A stretch of 35,281 bases of DNA, from the NCBI GenBank assembly GCA_001516125.1, contig LOEX01000105.1, positions 1 through 35,281 of the forward strand. Reading direction: 5' to 3'. This document shows, piece by piece, positions 1 to 7,413 of the stretch. This DNA is from Sphingomonadales bacterium BRH_c42 (GTDB lineage Bacteria > Pseudomonadota > Alphaproteobacteria > Sphingomonadales > Sphingomonadaceae). The notes under the pieces were generated by a model. That model saw only the letters and a program-made list of their open reading frames with translations. It was not told the DNA's origin and searched no databases. Position 1 is the first letter of the stretch; every line of letters begins with the position of its first letter. The translations under genes were made by a program, and so were the position numbers.

Positions 1-396
1 GGAAAGGCCGATGAGCACCTCATCGGGCGTCGTCAGCACATCGCCGCCATCGACGAACCCGTCTGTGAGCCGCAGAACCTGCCCGAAGCGCGCCTCCAGC
101 TCCGGCGCGATCATGGCCACCTCGCCGGCGCGGCTGGGCGCACCGGGGTTGAGCAGGATCGCACCTTCCGCGAAGACCAGCGCCGGGTCCTCTACGAAAA
201 TCGAGTCGGGATAGGCTTCGATCGGCGCAAGGACTTCGACCTCGAGCCCGAGCTGCCGCAGCGCCGCGGCATAGGCCGCGTGTTCGCGCACGACATCTTC
301 ATAGGCGGGCCCGGCATGGTCGCCATCACGCAGGCCATGGGTAACCGATCTGCCCGGAGCACGGAGCAGCGCATGGGTGAAATCGAACGCGCCCAT
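1..396 (-). CDS. Dimethylargininase-like amidinotransferase-fold hydrolase (partial, N-terminal part)
   Basis: The first 132 codons of a minus-strand gene run off the left edge of the window. The translation begins MGAFDFTHALLRAPGR and has the segment PDSIFVEDPALVF (residues 63-75) and DGFVDGGDVL (residues 112-121), which are characteristic of the dimethylarginine dimethylaminohydrolase / arginine deiminase-like fold. Members hydrolyse N-methylated arginine or related amidino compounds. The catalytic His and Cys lie in the C-terminal half, which is outside the window, so the substrate cannot be fixed. The ATG at 396 follows the asd stop codon by two bases and is preceded by a purine-rich AAGAAGGGG stretch, so it is probably co-transcribed with asd. 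Citrullinase or another pentein-fold hydrolase is possible. Confidence 0.75.
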   Translation of the reverse strand, partial: MGAFDFTHALLRAPGRSVTHGLRDGDHAGPAYEDVVREHAAYAAALRQLGLEVEVLAPIEAYPDSIFVEDPALVFAEGAILLNPGAPSRAGEVAMIAPELEARFGQVLRLTDGFVDGGDVLTTPDEVLIGLS

Positions 397-398
397 GC

Positions 399-1424
399 TC
401 ACCCCTTCTTCAGATGCGTGCGCCCCAGAAGTTCTGCGATCTGCACCGCGTTGAGCGCGGCGCCCTTGCGCAGATTGTCGCTGACGCACCACAGGGTGAG
501 CCCATTCTCGACCGTCGGGTCCTCGCGCACGCGGCTGACATAAGTCGCACCGTCGCCCGCGCATTCGACGGGCGTGACGTATCCGCCGTCCTCGCGCTTG
601 TCGATCAGCATCACCCCGGGCGCCTCGCGCAGGATGTCCATCGCCTCGGCCGCCGAGATCTCGTTCTCGAATTCGATATTGACCGCCTCGGCATGGCCGA
701 CGAACACCGGCACGCGCACGCAGGTGGCATTGAGCTTGATCTTCGGATCGAGGATCTTCTTGGTCTCGACCACCATCTTCCACTCTTCCTTGGTCGAGCC
801 GTCATCCATGAACACATCGATATGCGGGATGACGTTGAATGCGATCTGCTTGGTGAATTTCCTCGCTTCGACCGGATCGCCGACAAAGATTGCCCGCGAT
901 TGCTCGAACAACTCGTCCATTCCGGCCTTACCCGCGCCCGATACCGACTGATAGGTCGAGACGACCACGCGCTTGATCCGCGCGGCATCGTGCAGCGGCT
1001 TCAATGCCACCACCAGCTGCGCGGTCGAGCAATTGGGATTGGCGATGATGTTCTTCTTCACATAACCGGCAATCGCTTCGGGGTTAACCTCGGGCACGAT
1101 CAACGGCACATCGGGGTCCATCCGCCAATAGGAGGAGTTGTCGATCACCACGCAGCCCGCCGCCGCTGCCTTGGGCGCATACTCTTTCGCCGGGCCACCG
1201 CCCGCGGAAAACAGCGCGATATCCCATCCGGCAAAGTCGAAATGTTCGATATTGCGGCACTTGAGCATGCGTCCGGTGTCGCCGAATTCCACTTCGGTTC
1301 CGGTCGAACGCGGGCTGGCAACCGCCGCCACCTCGTCGCAGGGAAAGGCGCGCTCGGCGAGAATCTGCATCATCTCGCGCCCAACATTGCCCGTCGCCCC
1401 GACAACGGCCACCCGGTAACCCAT
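399..1424 (-). CDS. asd: Aspartate-semialdehyde dehydrogenase
   Basis: This enzyme reduces beta-aspartyl phosphate to aspartate semialdehyde with NADPH, the branch point to lysine/diaminopimelate, threonine and methionine. The 341-residue protein has the normal length. It shows the N-terminal NADP-binding motif GATGNVGREM (residues 9-18), the active-site segment NPNCSTAQ with the nucleophile Cys132, and CVRVPVFVGHAE near residue 235. The ATG at 1424 is preceded by a good GGAGGAG ribosome binding site about 9 bases upstream. The gene ends 2 bases before the dimethylargininase-like gene. The call is firm. Confidence 0.97.
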   Translation of the reverse strand: MGYRVAVVGATGNVGREMMQILAERAFPCDEVAAVASPRSTGTEVEFGDTGRMLKCRNIEHFDFAGWDIALFSAGGGPAKEYAPKAAAAGCVVIDNSSYWRMDPDVPLIVPEVNPEAIAGYVKKNIIANPNCSTAQLVVALKPLHDAARIKRVVVSTYQSVSGAGKAGMDELFEQSRAIFVGDPVEARKFTKQIAFNVIPHIDVFMDDGSTKEEWKMVVETKKILDPKIKLNATCVRVPVFVGHAEAVNIEFENEISAAEAMDILREAPGVMLIDKREDGGYVTPVECAGDGATYVSRVREDPTVENGLTLWCVSDNLRKGAALNAVQIAELLGRTHLKKG

Positions 1425-1527
1425 GATTGTTCACTCCTCCAACGCAAGGAGGGCCGCGATACCGCTTTTGCGCTGCACTGCAAAACAATTCGGCTTGGGG
1501 GCGCTAAACTCCCACTCGGGCCGCCAC

Positions 1528-3759
1528 TTATTCAGGCGGGGTCACCCCACGGCGTTCGAGAAAGGTGAAGATCGTGTTCCACAGATGCGGCGACACTTTC
1601 TCTCCGCCCACGCGGTGGGTGAACCCGGGATAGAGCATCATCTCGAACGGAACATTGCCGCCCTGAAGTTTGGCGATGAGTTCGGACGAATTCTCGAACA
1701 CCACATTGTCGTCCGCCATGCCGTGGATCAGCAGCAGCGGATCGGTGATCTTCACCGCGTCCTCGATCGCGCCGGACTTTGCATAAGCCTCGCCCACCTC
1801 GCGCGGATCGCCCATGTAGCGTTCTGTGTAATGTGTATCGTAATGCTCCCAGCGCGTCACCGGCGCGCCCGCGATGCCCGCCGCGTACAGCCCCGGATCG
1901 GCCTCAAGCTGTTTCAGCGTCATATATCCGCCATAGGACCAGCCATAGATCGCTATCTTTGCCGGATCGACGAAATCGAGCGACTTGAGGTATTGCGCGC
2001 CTTCCCTTTGATCGGCCACTTCGGCTCCGCCCATCGCGCGCCAGATTGGCTGTTCGAAATCGACGCCGCGATTGGCCGAGCCGCGATTATCGATCTCGAA
2101 CCAGATATAGCCGCGATCGACCACCGCCTGCTGCAACGCCCCGTCCCAGCCGCCGGTCACCATCTGCGCCCCGGGGCCGCCGTAATGATTGAAGAACACC
2201 GGATATTTCTTGCCCGGTTCAATCGACGGCGTGACCATCTTCCAATGGAGTTCGGTCACCCCGTCCGCCGCCAGAATCGTGCCGAACTGCGCGGCGCGGT
2301 GGCTGGCAAGGTAGGGCGTATAGGGATGATCGGCACCGAGCGCGTTCTCCTCGATCCACGCCAGCCGCTTGCCCTTCGCGTCGGCCAGCCAGCTCTGCGG
2401 CGGCTGATCGTGCGAGGAACGGCTGACGAGCAGCGCCTTGCCGGCCTTGTCCATGCCTGCCCCATAGGTGAACCCGGGTTCGGTCAGGCGATCGACCTTG
2501 CGCGGATTGCCGAGATTGAAAGCATAGACATGCTGATCGAGCGGATTGTCCGCGCTCGTGCCGGTGAAGAAAACGCGGCCCGCATCCTCGTCGATACCGA
2601 CCAGCCTCGTGACCATCCACTTGCCGCGGGTCAGCTGGGTCCACTTGCCGCGCGCAAGCCTGTAAAGGTGGCCGAAGCCATCGCGCTCGCTCCACCAGAT
2701 CAGCGAGCCGTCCTTGAGGAAGCGGTAATCGTCGCCAAGGTTGATCCAGTAATTTTCGCGCGCCGCCTTTTCGGTGAAGAGCACCTCGCTCGCGCCCGTT
2801 GCGGGATCAACCTTGAGCATGTCGAGCACGGTCTGCGCGCGGTTCTGCCGCTGGACATATAGCGCGCTGCCATCAGGCGCCCAATCGACCCGGGCGAGAT
2901 AGATGTCGGAATCCGGCCCGAGATCGACCTTGATCCGGTTTCCTCCGTCGGGATCGGTCACGAACAACTCAATCACGGCATTGTCGGTGCCCGCGGCGGG
3001 ATAGCGCTGATCGAACACTTTGGTTCCCGTCGCGCCGATGGCCGCGCGGGTAACCACGCCGACCGGGCTCTCGTCGGTGCGCTGGACGGCGATGCGCCGG
3101 TCATCGGGCGACCACCAGAGACCGGTCAGCCGCGCCATTTCCTCCTGCGCGACGAATTCGGCCTCGCCCCAGCGGATCAGTTCGCCCTCCTTGGGAGTAA
3201 TCGGGGCAGCCTCACCGCCGACTTCGCCCACCCATAGTTGCCGCTCGCGCACGAACGAGACGAACTTCCCGGTTTCGCTCAGTTTCGGGTTGAGCTCGCT
3301 CTCCTCGGTGTCGGTCAGGCGCGTCACGCTGCCATCGAGCCGGGCGAGGTAAAGATCGCCGTCGAGCGGGACGAGCACGGATTTGCCGTCGCTCGCCCAT
3401 TGATAGGTGATAATGCCCTTGAGGCTTCCCACCCGCGCGCGTTCGCGCTGCATCTTCTCGTCTTCGCTGAGCTCGCGGCCCGAACCCAGCTTTTCGCTGT
3501 CAACCAGCATCCGCCATTCGCCGCTCTCGCGGTCATAACCCCACAGATCGTAGCGCTCGCGGTCATCGGGGCGATTGCGCAGCAGGGTGAGCCAGCGCCC
3601 GTCGGGCGAAAGCTTCGCCTGGCGCGGGCTCGATCCGTCGAGCGAGGGCGAAGCGAACACGCGTTCGAAGGTGAGTGCGGGGGTTTCGGCGGTCATCGGC
3701 CCCTCCGCAAAGGCAGGAGCGGCGGCAAGCAGAGCGGCAGCAAAAAGTAGGGAGCGCAT
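1528..3759 (-). CDS. Secreted S9 family dipeptidyl peptidase (DPP IV-like)
   Basis: The gene encodes a serine exopeptidase of about 743 residues, exported to the periplasm. I chose the ATG at 3759 because it gives a classic signal peptide (MRSLLFAAALLAAAPAFA) and because the longer reading frame would start inside an intergenic palindromic repeat. After the signal comes the beta-propeller domain of the DPP IV N-terminal type with repeated WSPDDRRI/WAPDGSALYV blades, then the alpha/beta-hydrolase domain. The nucleophile lies in GWSYGGYM, the catalytic Asp in GMADDNVVF and the His in FTHRVGG. The family removes Xaa-Pro or Xaa-Ala dipeptides from peptide N termini. It stands alone between asd and rplS. 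Exact specificity is unknown. Confidence 0.93.
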   Translation of the reverse strand: MRSLLFAAALLAAAPAFAEGPMTAETPALTFERVFASPSLDGSSPRQAKLSPDGRWLTLLRNRPDDRERYDLWGYDRESGEWRMLVDSEKLGSGRELSEDEKMQRERARVGSLKGIITYQWASDGKSVLVPLDGDLYLARLDGSVTRLTDTEESELNPKLSETGKFVSFVRERQLWVGEVGGEAAPITPKEGELIRWGEAEFVAQEEMARLTGLWWSPDDRRIAVQRTDESPVGVVTRAAIGATGTKVFDQRYPAAGTDNAVIELFVTDPDGGNRIKVDLGPDSDIYLARVDWAPDGSALYVQRQNRAQTVLDMLKVDPATGASEVLFTEKAARENYWINLGDDYRFLKDGSLIWWSERDGFGHLYRLARGKWTQLTRGKWMVTRLVGIDEDAGRVFFTGTSADNPLDQHVYAFNLGNPRKVDRLTEPGFTYGAGMDKAGKALLVSRSSHDQPPQSWLADAKGKRLAWIEENALGADHPYTPYLASHRAAQFGTILAADGVTELHWKMVTPSIEPGKKYPVFFNHYGGPGAQMVTGGWDGALQQAVVDRGYIWFEIDNRGSANRGVDFEQPIWRAMGGAEVADQREGAQYLKSLDFVDPAKIAIYGWSYGGYMTLKQLEADPGLYAAGIAGAPVTRWEHYDTHYTERYMGDPREVGEAYAKSGAIEDAVKITDPLLLIHGMADDNVVFENSSELIAKLQGGNVPFEMMLYPGFTHRVGGEKVSPHLWNTIFTFLERRGVTPPE

Positions 3760-3773
3760 TCCAATTCCAACCT

Positions 3774-3851
3774 CGTCATTGCGAGCGAAGCGAAGCAATC
3801 CAGCATTCTGCACTGGATTGCCGCGCAACCTATCGGTTGCTCGCAATGACG
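3774..3851. repeat. Intergenic palindromic repeat (MITE/REP-like), 78 bp
   Basis: The outer arms CGTCATTGCGAGC (3774-3786) and GCTCGCAATGACG (3839-3851) are perfect inverted repeats, and the inner arms GCAATCCAG (3795-3803) and CTGGATTGC (3813-3821) are also perfect inverted repeats. The whole can fold as a cruciform or long hairpin. Elements with this sequence are widespread between genes in many bacteria, including Sphingomonadales, and appear to be non-autonomous mobile palindromes (from memory). It lies between the S9 peptidase start and the rplS terminator. Confidence 0.85.
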
Positions 3852-3881
3852 ATTATTTGGCCTGATTGCAAAGCCCAAACG

Positions 3882-3910
3882 AAAAAGGGCGACCCCGCAG
3901 GGCCGCCCTT
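3882..3910 (-). terminator. Rho-independent terminator after rplS
   Basis: On the minus strand the sequence reads AAGGGCGGCCC, a TGCG loop, GGGTCGCCCTT, then a T run (TTTTTCG). It is a strong GC-rich hairpin followed by U residues, about 27 bases past the rplS stop. It ends the trmD-rplS transcript. Confidence 0.9.
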
Positions 3911-3936
3911 CAAATTATTTGCGCTGCGCCCTGGCC

Positions 3937-4305
3937 TCAAGCCTTGGGGGCGTTCTCGCGGCGCTCGGCGATGCGCGCGCTCTTGCCGGTGCGGCCGCGC
4001 AGGTAATAGAGCTTGGCCCGGCGCACCACGCCGCGGCGGACCACGGTGATGCTGTCGACGATCGGCGAATAGAGCGGAAATACGCGCTCCACGCCTTCGC
4101 CGAAGCTCATCTTGCGCACGGTGAAATTGCTGTTGATGCTGCGGTTTGAGCGGGCAATCACCACGCCTTCGTAATTCTGGATGCGTTCGCGGTTGCCTTC
4201 GACAACCTTGACGCCGACGCGCACGGTATCACCCGCACGGAATTCGGGAATCTGCTTCCCGGCCTTGGCGATTTCTTCCGCCTCGATCTGCTGGATCAGG
4301 TTCAC
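3937..4305 (-). CDS. rplS: 50S ribosomal protein L19
   Basis: L19 sits at the interface of the two ribosomal subunits. The protein is 122 residues when started at the GTG at 4305 (N terminus [12 protein letters not shown]), the family N terminus. Characteristic segments are [33 protein letters not shown] and [37 protein letters not shown]. Its GTG overlaps the trmD TGA by four bases (GTGA), so translation is probably coupled. The open frame extends 24 codons further upstream into trmD, but those codons do not look like L19. Confidence 0.97.
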   Translation of the reverse strand: MNLIQQIEAEEIAKAGKQIPEFRAGDTVRVGVKVVEGNRERIQNYEGVVIARSNRSINSNFTVRKMSFGEGVERVFPLYSPIVDSITVVRRGVVRRAKLYYLRGRTGKSARIAERRENAPKA

Positions 4306-5141
4306 TGGTCCAAGTCCTTCTTCTCTCGCCGCGCGCCAGAGGCAGGCTGGTCCCGAGCGCCACTGTAGCGCTCCCAAAGGTCCGGCCTGCGTAACCGTGT
4401 GTCATCTTCCGCCCGTTGTTTCCGCCAGGCGGCGATCTTCGCATGATCCCCCGATCGCAGCACTTCGGGGATCGTGCGCCCTTCCCATTCCTGAGGTCGG
4501 GTATATTGCGGATATTCGAGCAAACCCTGTTCGAAGGATTCATCGACCCCGCTTGAAGGCGCGCCCATTACGCCGGGAAGCAGGCGAATGCAAGCGTCAA
4601 GTATGGCGAGCACAGCGGGCTCTCCGCCCGACAGCACGATATCGCCGAGGCTGACCTGTTCGATATCGGGCCGTGCCTCGAACAGGCGCTCGTCAAACCC
4701 CTCGAACCGTCCGCACAGCAGGATCACGCCCGGCCCTGCCGCAAGCTCGCGGATACGCGCCTGCGTGATGGGTTTCCCGCGCGGCGTCATGGCGAGGATG
4801 GGGCGCTGAACTCCCCCTCGCTGGAGGGAGGGGGTCGGGGGGTGGGTGTTCGACTTCTCCGCTTCAGTACACCCATCCCCAACGCCTTCCCTCAAAGGAA
4901 GGGGCTTTGCCGTTACACTATCCAGCGCCGCGCCGAGCACATCGGCTTTCAGCACCATGCCCGCCCCGCCGCCTGCGGGCGTATCATCGACCGTGCGGTG
5001 TTTGTCCCTCGCGAAATCGCGAATCTGCACGGTTTCGCATGACCACCGCCCTTCCTCCAGCGCGCGCCCGGCAAGGCTGACACCCAGCGGACCGGGAAAC
5101 ATCTCTGGGTAGAGCGTGAGGATGGTCGCGGCGAAAGTCAT
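4302..5141 (-). CDS. trmD: tRNA (guanine37-N1)-methyltransferase, with a repeat-encoded insertion
   Basis: TrmD methylates G37 of tRNAs from S-adenosylmethionine and prevents +1 frameshifting; it is normally essential. The protein has 279 residues, longer than the usual 240-255. Family segments are [14 protein letters not shown] (52-64), [12 protein letters not shown], and the knotted SAM-binding region [27 protein letters not shown]. Residues about 78-111 (from [11 protein letters not shown] to PTPSLQRGG) have no counterpart in the family and are encoded by a palindromic repeat inserted in frame. The reading frame is intact, and the insertion falls in the linker between the trefoil strands, so function is probably kept. 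The ATG shares its A with the vapC stop codon (TGATG), so translation may depend on vapC translation. Confidence 0.95.
   Translation of the reverse strand: MTFAATILTLYPEMFPGPLGVSLAGRALEEGRWSCETVQIRDFARDKHRTVDDTPAGGGAGMVLKADVLGAALDSVTAKPLPLREGVGDGCTEAEKSNTHPPTPSLQRGGVQRPILAMTPRGKPITQARIRELAAGPGVILLCGRFEGFDERLFEARPDIEQVSLGDIVLSGGEPAVLAILDACIRLLPGVMGAPSSGVDESFEQGLLEYPQYTRPQEWEGRTIPEVLRSGDHAKIAAWRKQRAEDDTRLRRPDLWERYSGARDQPASGARREKKDLDQ
4811..4906. repeat. Palindromic repeat element inserted in frame in trmD
   Basis: Both ends form small hairpins: CCCCCTC with GGAGGGAGGGGG on the left (4812-4834) and CCTTCC with GGAAGG on the right. Between them, the GGGTGGGTGT side and the ACACCCATCCCC side pair with each other. 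The same layout of outer hairpins and inner GGGGTGGG/CCCACCCC arms occurs at 7921-8015, and a partial one at 5874-5938. This copy adds about 32 codons to trmD without a stop or frameshift. Confidence 0.8.
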
Positions 5142-5518
5142 CAGATTGTCCAGTTCTCGACCTTCAGGCCCGTCACATCGGCAAAGTCGGCTTCATTGTT
5201 GCTGATCACCGTTGCACCGATGCTCAGCGCGTGGGCGGCAAGAAGCCGGTCAAACCGCGCGCGCTTGAAAGGGAGCTGGGCATAGGCGCGCGCAGCCGCT
5301 TCATCGAACGGCAGGAGAGGGATTGCAGTGACAAATGCCTCGAGCACTTCGGGTGCGGGGGGCTTGCCGACATGTGTCCCATAGGCAACTTCGGCATAGC
5401 TGATTACCGAAATCGCGATTTCTCCCGCGGTAGTTTCAGCGATCCGCGCTTTCAGACGCTCATTGCCCAGGTCCATCGCATAGACGGCGCAGTTGGCGTC
5501 GATCAGATAGCGGATCAC
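5141..5518 (-). CDS. vapC: VapC-type PIN-domain toxin ribonuclease
   Basis: This 125-residue PIN-domain protein is the probable toxin of a type II toxin-antitoxin pair; VapC toxins cleave tRNA or rRNA. The acidic metal-binding residues are visible: Asp8 in [11 protein letters not shown], Glu in SYAEVAYG (about residue 43), Asp in [14 protein letters not shown] (about 90), and the C-terminal NNEADFADV. The GTG start at 5518 overlaps the vapB stop by four bases (GTGA). Its own TGA stop overlaps the trmD ATG. The domain call is firm; the RNA target is not known. Confidence 0.92.
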   Translation of the reverse strand: MIRYLIDANCAVYAMDLGNERLKARIAETTAGEIAISVISYAEVAYGTHVGKPPAPEVLEAFVTAIPLLPFDEAAARAYAQLPFKRARFDRLLAAHALSIGATVISNNEADFADVTGLKVENWTI

Positions 5519-5793
5519 GCTTGTCCTGCCGCCTTGCGCGCCGCTTCGCGTGCAGCGATGGTGCTTGGGCGCTCTTCGAAGTCCTCGCGCGGCGCAAGCC
5601 TGATCCCGGGAGCTTTCCCCGCGAACCCGCTGATATCGATCTTTTTTGGTGTATCTTCGGGTTCCACGACGAATCCCGCCCGTTCCTCGCGCAGGACCAT
5701 GATCGAACCTTCTTTCAGCCCCAGCGCCTTGGGCAGCCGCAGCGCGAGCGAATTTCCCGACTTGAAAACCTTGGCGCGGTATTCCTTGCCCAT
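5515..5793 (-). CDS. vapB: VapB-type antitoxin, AbrB/SpoVT fold
   Basis: This 92-residue protein begins MGKEYRAKVFKSGNSLALRLPKALGLKEGS, the swapped-hairpin AbrB/MazE/SpoVT DNA-binding domain. The C-terminal part (IDISGFAGKAPGIRLAPREDFEERPS) would wrap around the VapC PIN domain. The ATG at 5793 has an AGGAGA ribosome binding site 7-8 bases upstream; the frame is open another 24 codons but those cover the operator palindrome. The family neutralises the toxin and represses its own promoter. Confidence 0.9.
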   Translation of the reverse strand: MGKEYRAKVFKSGNSLALRLPKALGLKEGSIMVLREERAGFVVEPEDTPKKIDISGFAGKAPGIRLAPREDFEERPSTIAAREAARKAAGQA

Positions 5794-5804
5794 AACGGTC
5801 TCCT

Positions 5805-5825
5805 GTATATACATAATGTATATAC
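5805..5825. promoter_or_regulatory. Operator palindrome before vapBC
   Basis: GTATATACAT, one central A, then ATGTATATAC is a perfect 10-1-10 inverted repeat, 11 bases upstream of the vapB ATG and overlapping its ribosome binding region. AbrB-fold antitoxins autorepress by binding such AT-rich palindromes, so this is the likely VapB(C) operator. No footprint is known to me. Confidence 0.8.
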
Positions 5826-5873
5826 TAACCGACGAAGTCACCGTCAATGACAAGCTTTTCCGCATCCCAAACG

Positions 5874-5938
5874 CCCCTCCCTCTTGCGTGAAGGGTACGG
5901 GTGAGCCTGGCTGGGCGCGTCATCGCTCCGCGCGCCCG
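5874..5938. repeat. Partial copy of the palindromic repeat family next to the trmD fragment
   Basis: The stretch contains CCCCTCC at 5874 and GGGCGCGTCATCGCT (5913-5927) followed by CGCGCGCCC. The latter block is almost identical to the centre of the rimM copy (GGGCGCGTCATCGCTTC ... CGCGCCC). The right half of the element is missing: after GCGCGCCC the sequence changes to the trmD 5' fragment. The gap between vapB and the fragment holds nothing else I can name. Confidence 0.65.
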
Positions 5939-6009
5939 GCAAGGCTGACGCCCAGCGACCCGGGAAATACCGCTGGATAGAGCGCCAGGACGGTGGCGGC
6001 AAAACTCAT
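5931..6009 (-). pseudogene. trmD: Displaced 5' fragment of trmD (first about 26 codons)
   Basis: Read on the minus strand from the ATG at 6009 it translates [27 protein letters not shown] and then hits a stop. The intact trmD begins [27 protein letters not shown]. The 79 bases correspond one to one with 5063-5141 without gaps, with about 13 mismatches by my count. The fragment ATG overlaps the LysR stop codon (ATGA). Thus the pre-insertion order was probably LysR gene directly coupled to trmD, and vapBC with another trmD 5' end now separates them. Confidence 0.88.
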
Positions 6010-6923
6010 TCGGGAACTTCCCATATCACTGCCGGCATATGCTTGCGCTCTTCGGCCAGTTCTTCATGCAGCCATTCGCGGAAGCGTTCGATCTTGCGCA
6101 CGCCAATCCTGCCCGCAGGATTTACGAGATAATGCGAGCTGAGCGACACGTAGAGCGTTGCAAACGGCTGCACCAGCCTGCCCGATTCGATGTCGGCGCG
6201 CCAGAAGATCGGCGAAAGCAAAGCAATGCCATAACCGCCCAGGATCGCGTTCGCTTCCTGTATCTGGCTGTCCATGACCACGCCGGGACGTGACGGCGGC
6301 GTAGCCTCCAGTCCGGCTGCAGCAAACCAGCTGTTCCACATCGGATCATTGGGGGCCAGCCGCTCGACCTGCAACAGATCCTCGGGCGCACGAATATTGT
6401 AATCAGCCAGAAACGCCGGAGAGCATATCGGCGAGAAGTGCTGTCGAAACAGGAAATCGGCTCGCAAACCGTCCCATTGCCCGCGGCCGGCTCGCAGCGC
6501 CACATCGATGTGACCACCGGCAAGGTCGACCAGTTCGTTCGACAACGAAAGCCGCACTGCAATGTCAGGATAGCGCAGCTGGAAGCGCCCGATGCGCGCT
6601 GATAGCCACGCGCCGCCGATCGATACGGATGCATTCACCGACAGGATTTCCGCGTCATCTTCACGCAGCGCATCAAATGCATCGGCAATCCCGGCAAACC
6701 CGCCGCTGATCGCCGGAAGCAACCGCTGACCCGCTTCGGACAACCTGACGCGGCCTTTCTCGCGCACGAACAGCAGCTTGCCGACCCGGTCTTCCAATTG
6801 GCGAATTTGATAGCTGACGGCCGCCTGAGTTAGCCCCAACTCCTCGGCCGCACGCGAAAAATTCTCGTGCCTGCCTGCCGCCTCGAAGGCGCGGACAGCG
6901 GTAAGAGGAGGGAGTCGATTCAT
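6006..6923 (-). CDS. LysR-family transcriptional regulator (GcvA-like)
   Basis: A 305-residue regulator with the standard length. The N-terminal winged helix-turn-helix is clear: LPPLTAVRAFEAAGRHENFSRAAEELGLTQAAVSYQIRQLEDRVGKLLFVREKGRVRLSEAG. This variant is typical of the GcvA/AmpR-like branch. A periplasmic-binding-protein-like effector domain follows (residues about 90-290). The ligand cannot be told from sequence. The start at 6923 lies only 5 bases from a palindrome (6929-6953) shared with the divergent small gene at 7028, the usual arrangement for a LysR protein controlling itself and its neighbour. The gene sits inside the normally uninterrupted rimM-trmD interval. Confidence 0.93.
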   Translation of the reverse strand: MNRLPPLTAVRAFEAAGRHENFSRAAEELGLTQAAVSYQIRQLEDRVGKLLFVREKGRVRLSEAGQRLLPAISGGFAGIADAFDALREDDAEILSVNASVSIGGAWLSARIGRFQLRYPDIAVRLSLSNELVDLAGGHIDVALRAGRGQWDGLRADFLFRQHFSPICSPAFLADYNIRAPEDLLQVERLAPNDPMWNSWFAAAGLEATPPSRPGVVMDSQIQEANAILGGYGIALLSPIFWRADIESGRLVQPFATLYVSLSSHYLVNPAGRIGVRKIERFREWLHEELAEERKHMPAVIWEVPE

Positions 6924-6928
6924 TCGGT

Positions 6929-6953
6929 TATCTATAAATTCAGCTTATAGATA
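6929..6953. promoter_or_regulatory. Putative LysR operator between divergent genes
   Basis: TATCTATAA, seven bases, then TTATAGATA: a perfect 9-7-9 inverted repeat of the T-N11-A kind that LysR regulators bind. It lies 5 bases upstream of the LysR start and 74 bases upstream of the small gene start at 7028. The AT-rich palindrome also resembles a -10 region reading toward the LysR gene, so binding would repress it. Confidence 0.75.
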
Positions 6954-7027
6954 TTGCCAGCGCTTTTGTTGGCTTGAGGCGCACGAATGGGGCATTTGGC
7001 ATCCATCACGAACCAAGGAGAATACCA

Positions 7028-7315
7028 ATGTTGGAAGCCCAGATTATCCGGAGGGACAGCGACCTGTTTGTCTGTCGCCCAATCGAGAACGAGGAAAGCC
7101 TGATCGAACAGCTCAAGCCCTATCTGACGTCCAGTGAAGTCAAATTGCTCGGCTTCGATCCGGCAAACGACGAAGGCCCCAGATATACTTATTTGCCTTC
7201 ATTCCTGACCGGACTTGGAGCAACTGCTTCGACCGCACTGCTCCTCAGCGTGGTCGGGTTCCTCGCGACGCTCGGCCTACCTGATGCAGTGGCCGTTGCT
7301 CCTGCGCTCGTATGA
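7028..7315 (+). CDS. Small protein of unknown function with a C-terminal hydrophobic segment
   Basis: I do not recognise this 95-residue protein. The ATG at 7028 has an excellent AAGGAG ribosome binding site 8 bases upstream (the frame is open further, without a site). The first 55 residues are polar and charged (MLEAQIIRRDSDLFVCRPIENEESLIEQLKPYL...). The last 40 are hydrophobic with one likely membrane helix (TASTALLLSVVGFLATLGL), ending in VAVAPALV. It is divergent from the LysR gene and shares its operator, so it is the likely regulated target. It might be a membrane-anchored small regulator or a peptide precursor; nothing proves either. Confidence 0.65.
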   Translation: MLEAQIIRRDSDLFVCRPIENEESLIEQLKPYLTSSEVKLLGFDPANDEGPRYTYLPSFLTGLGATASTALLLSVVGFLATLGLPDAVAVAPALV

Positions 7316-7340
7316 TCCCCATGTGCGAGCCAATGCCGTC

Positions 7341-7392
7341 GGGCCGAAGCTGACAGAGGTATCCCCCCACCCCTAAAAATCAGCTTCGGCCC
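7341..7392. terminator. Long inverted repeat, probable transcription terminator
   Basis: GGGCCGAAGCTGA (7341-7353) and TCAGCTTCGGCCC (7380-7392) are a perfect 13-bp inverted repeat with a 26-base loop. It lies between the small gene (plus strand) and the rimM stop (minus strand), convergent genes. There is no clear T run on either side, so it may act in both directions weakly or simply protect transcript ends. Confidence 0.6.
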
Positions 7393-7413
7393 TTCAGGCG
7401 CTTCCCACCGACT

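Noticed and set aside
414-1568. 384-residue open frame on the plus strand opposite asd
   Set aside because: It is a high-GC shadow: rich in His, Arg, Asp and Gly, has no family motif, and lies opposite an unmistakable asd.
1423-2862. 479-residue plus-strand frame opposite the S9 peptidase
   Set aside because: Arg/His/Ala-rich shadow of a clear peptidase gene with intact catalytic residues.
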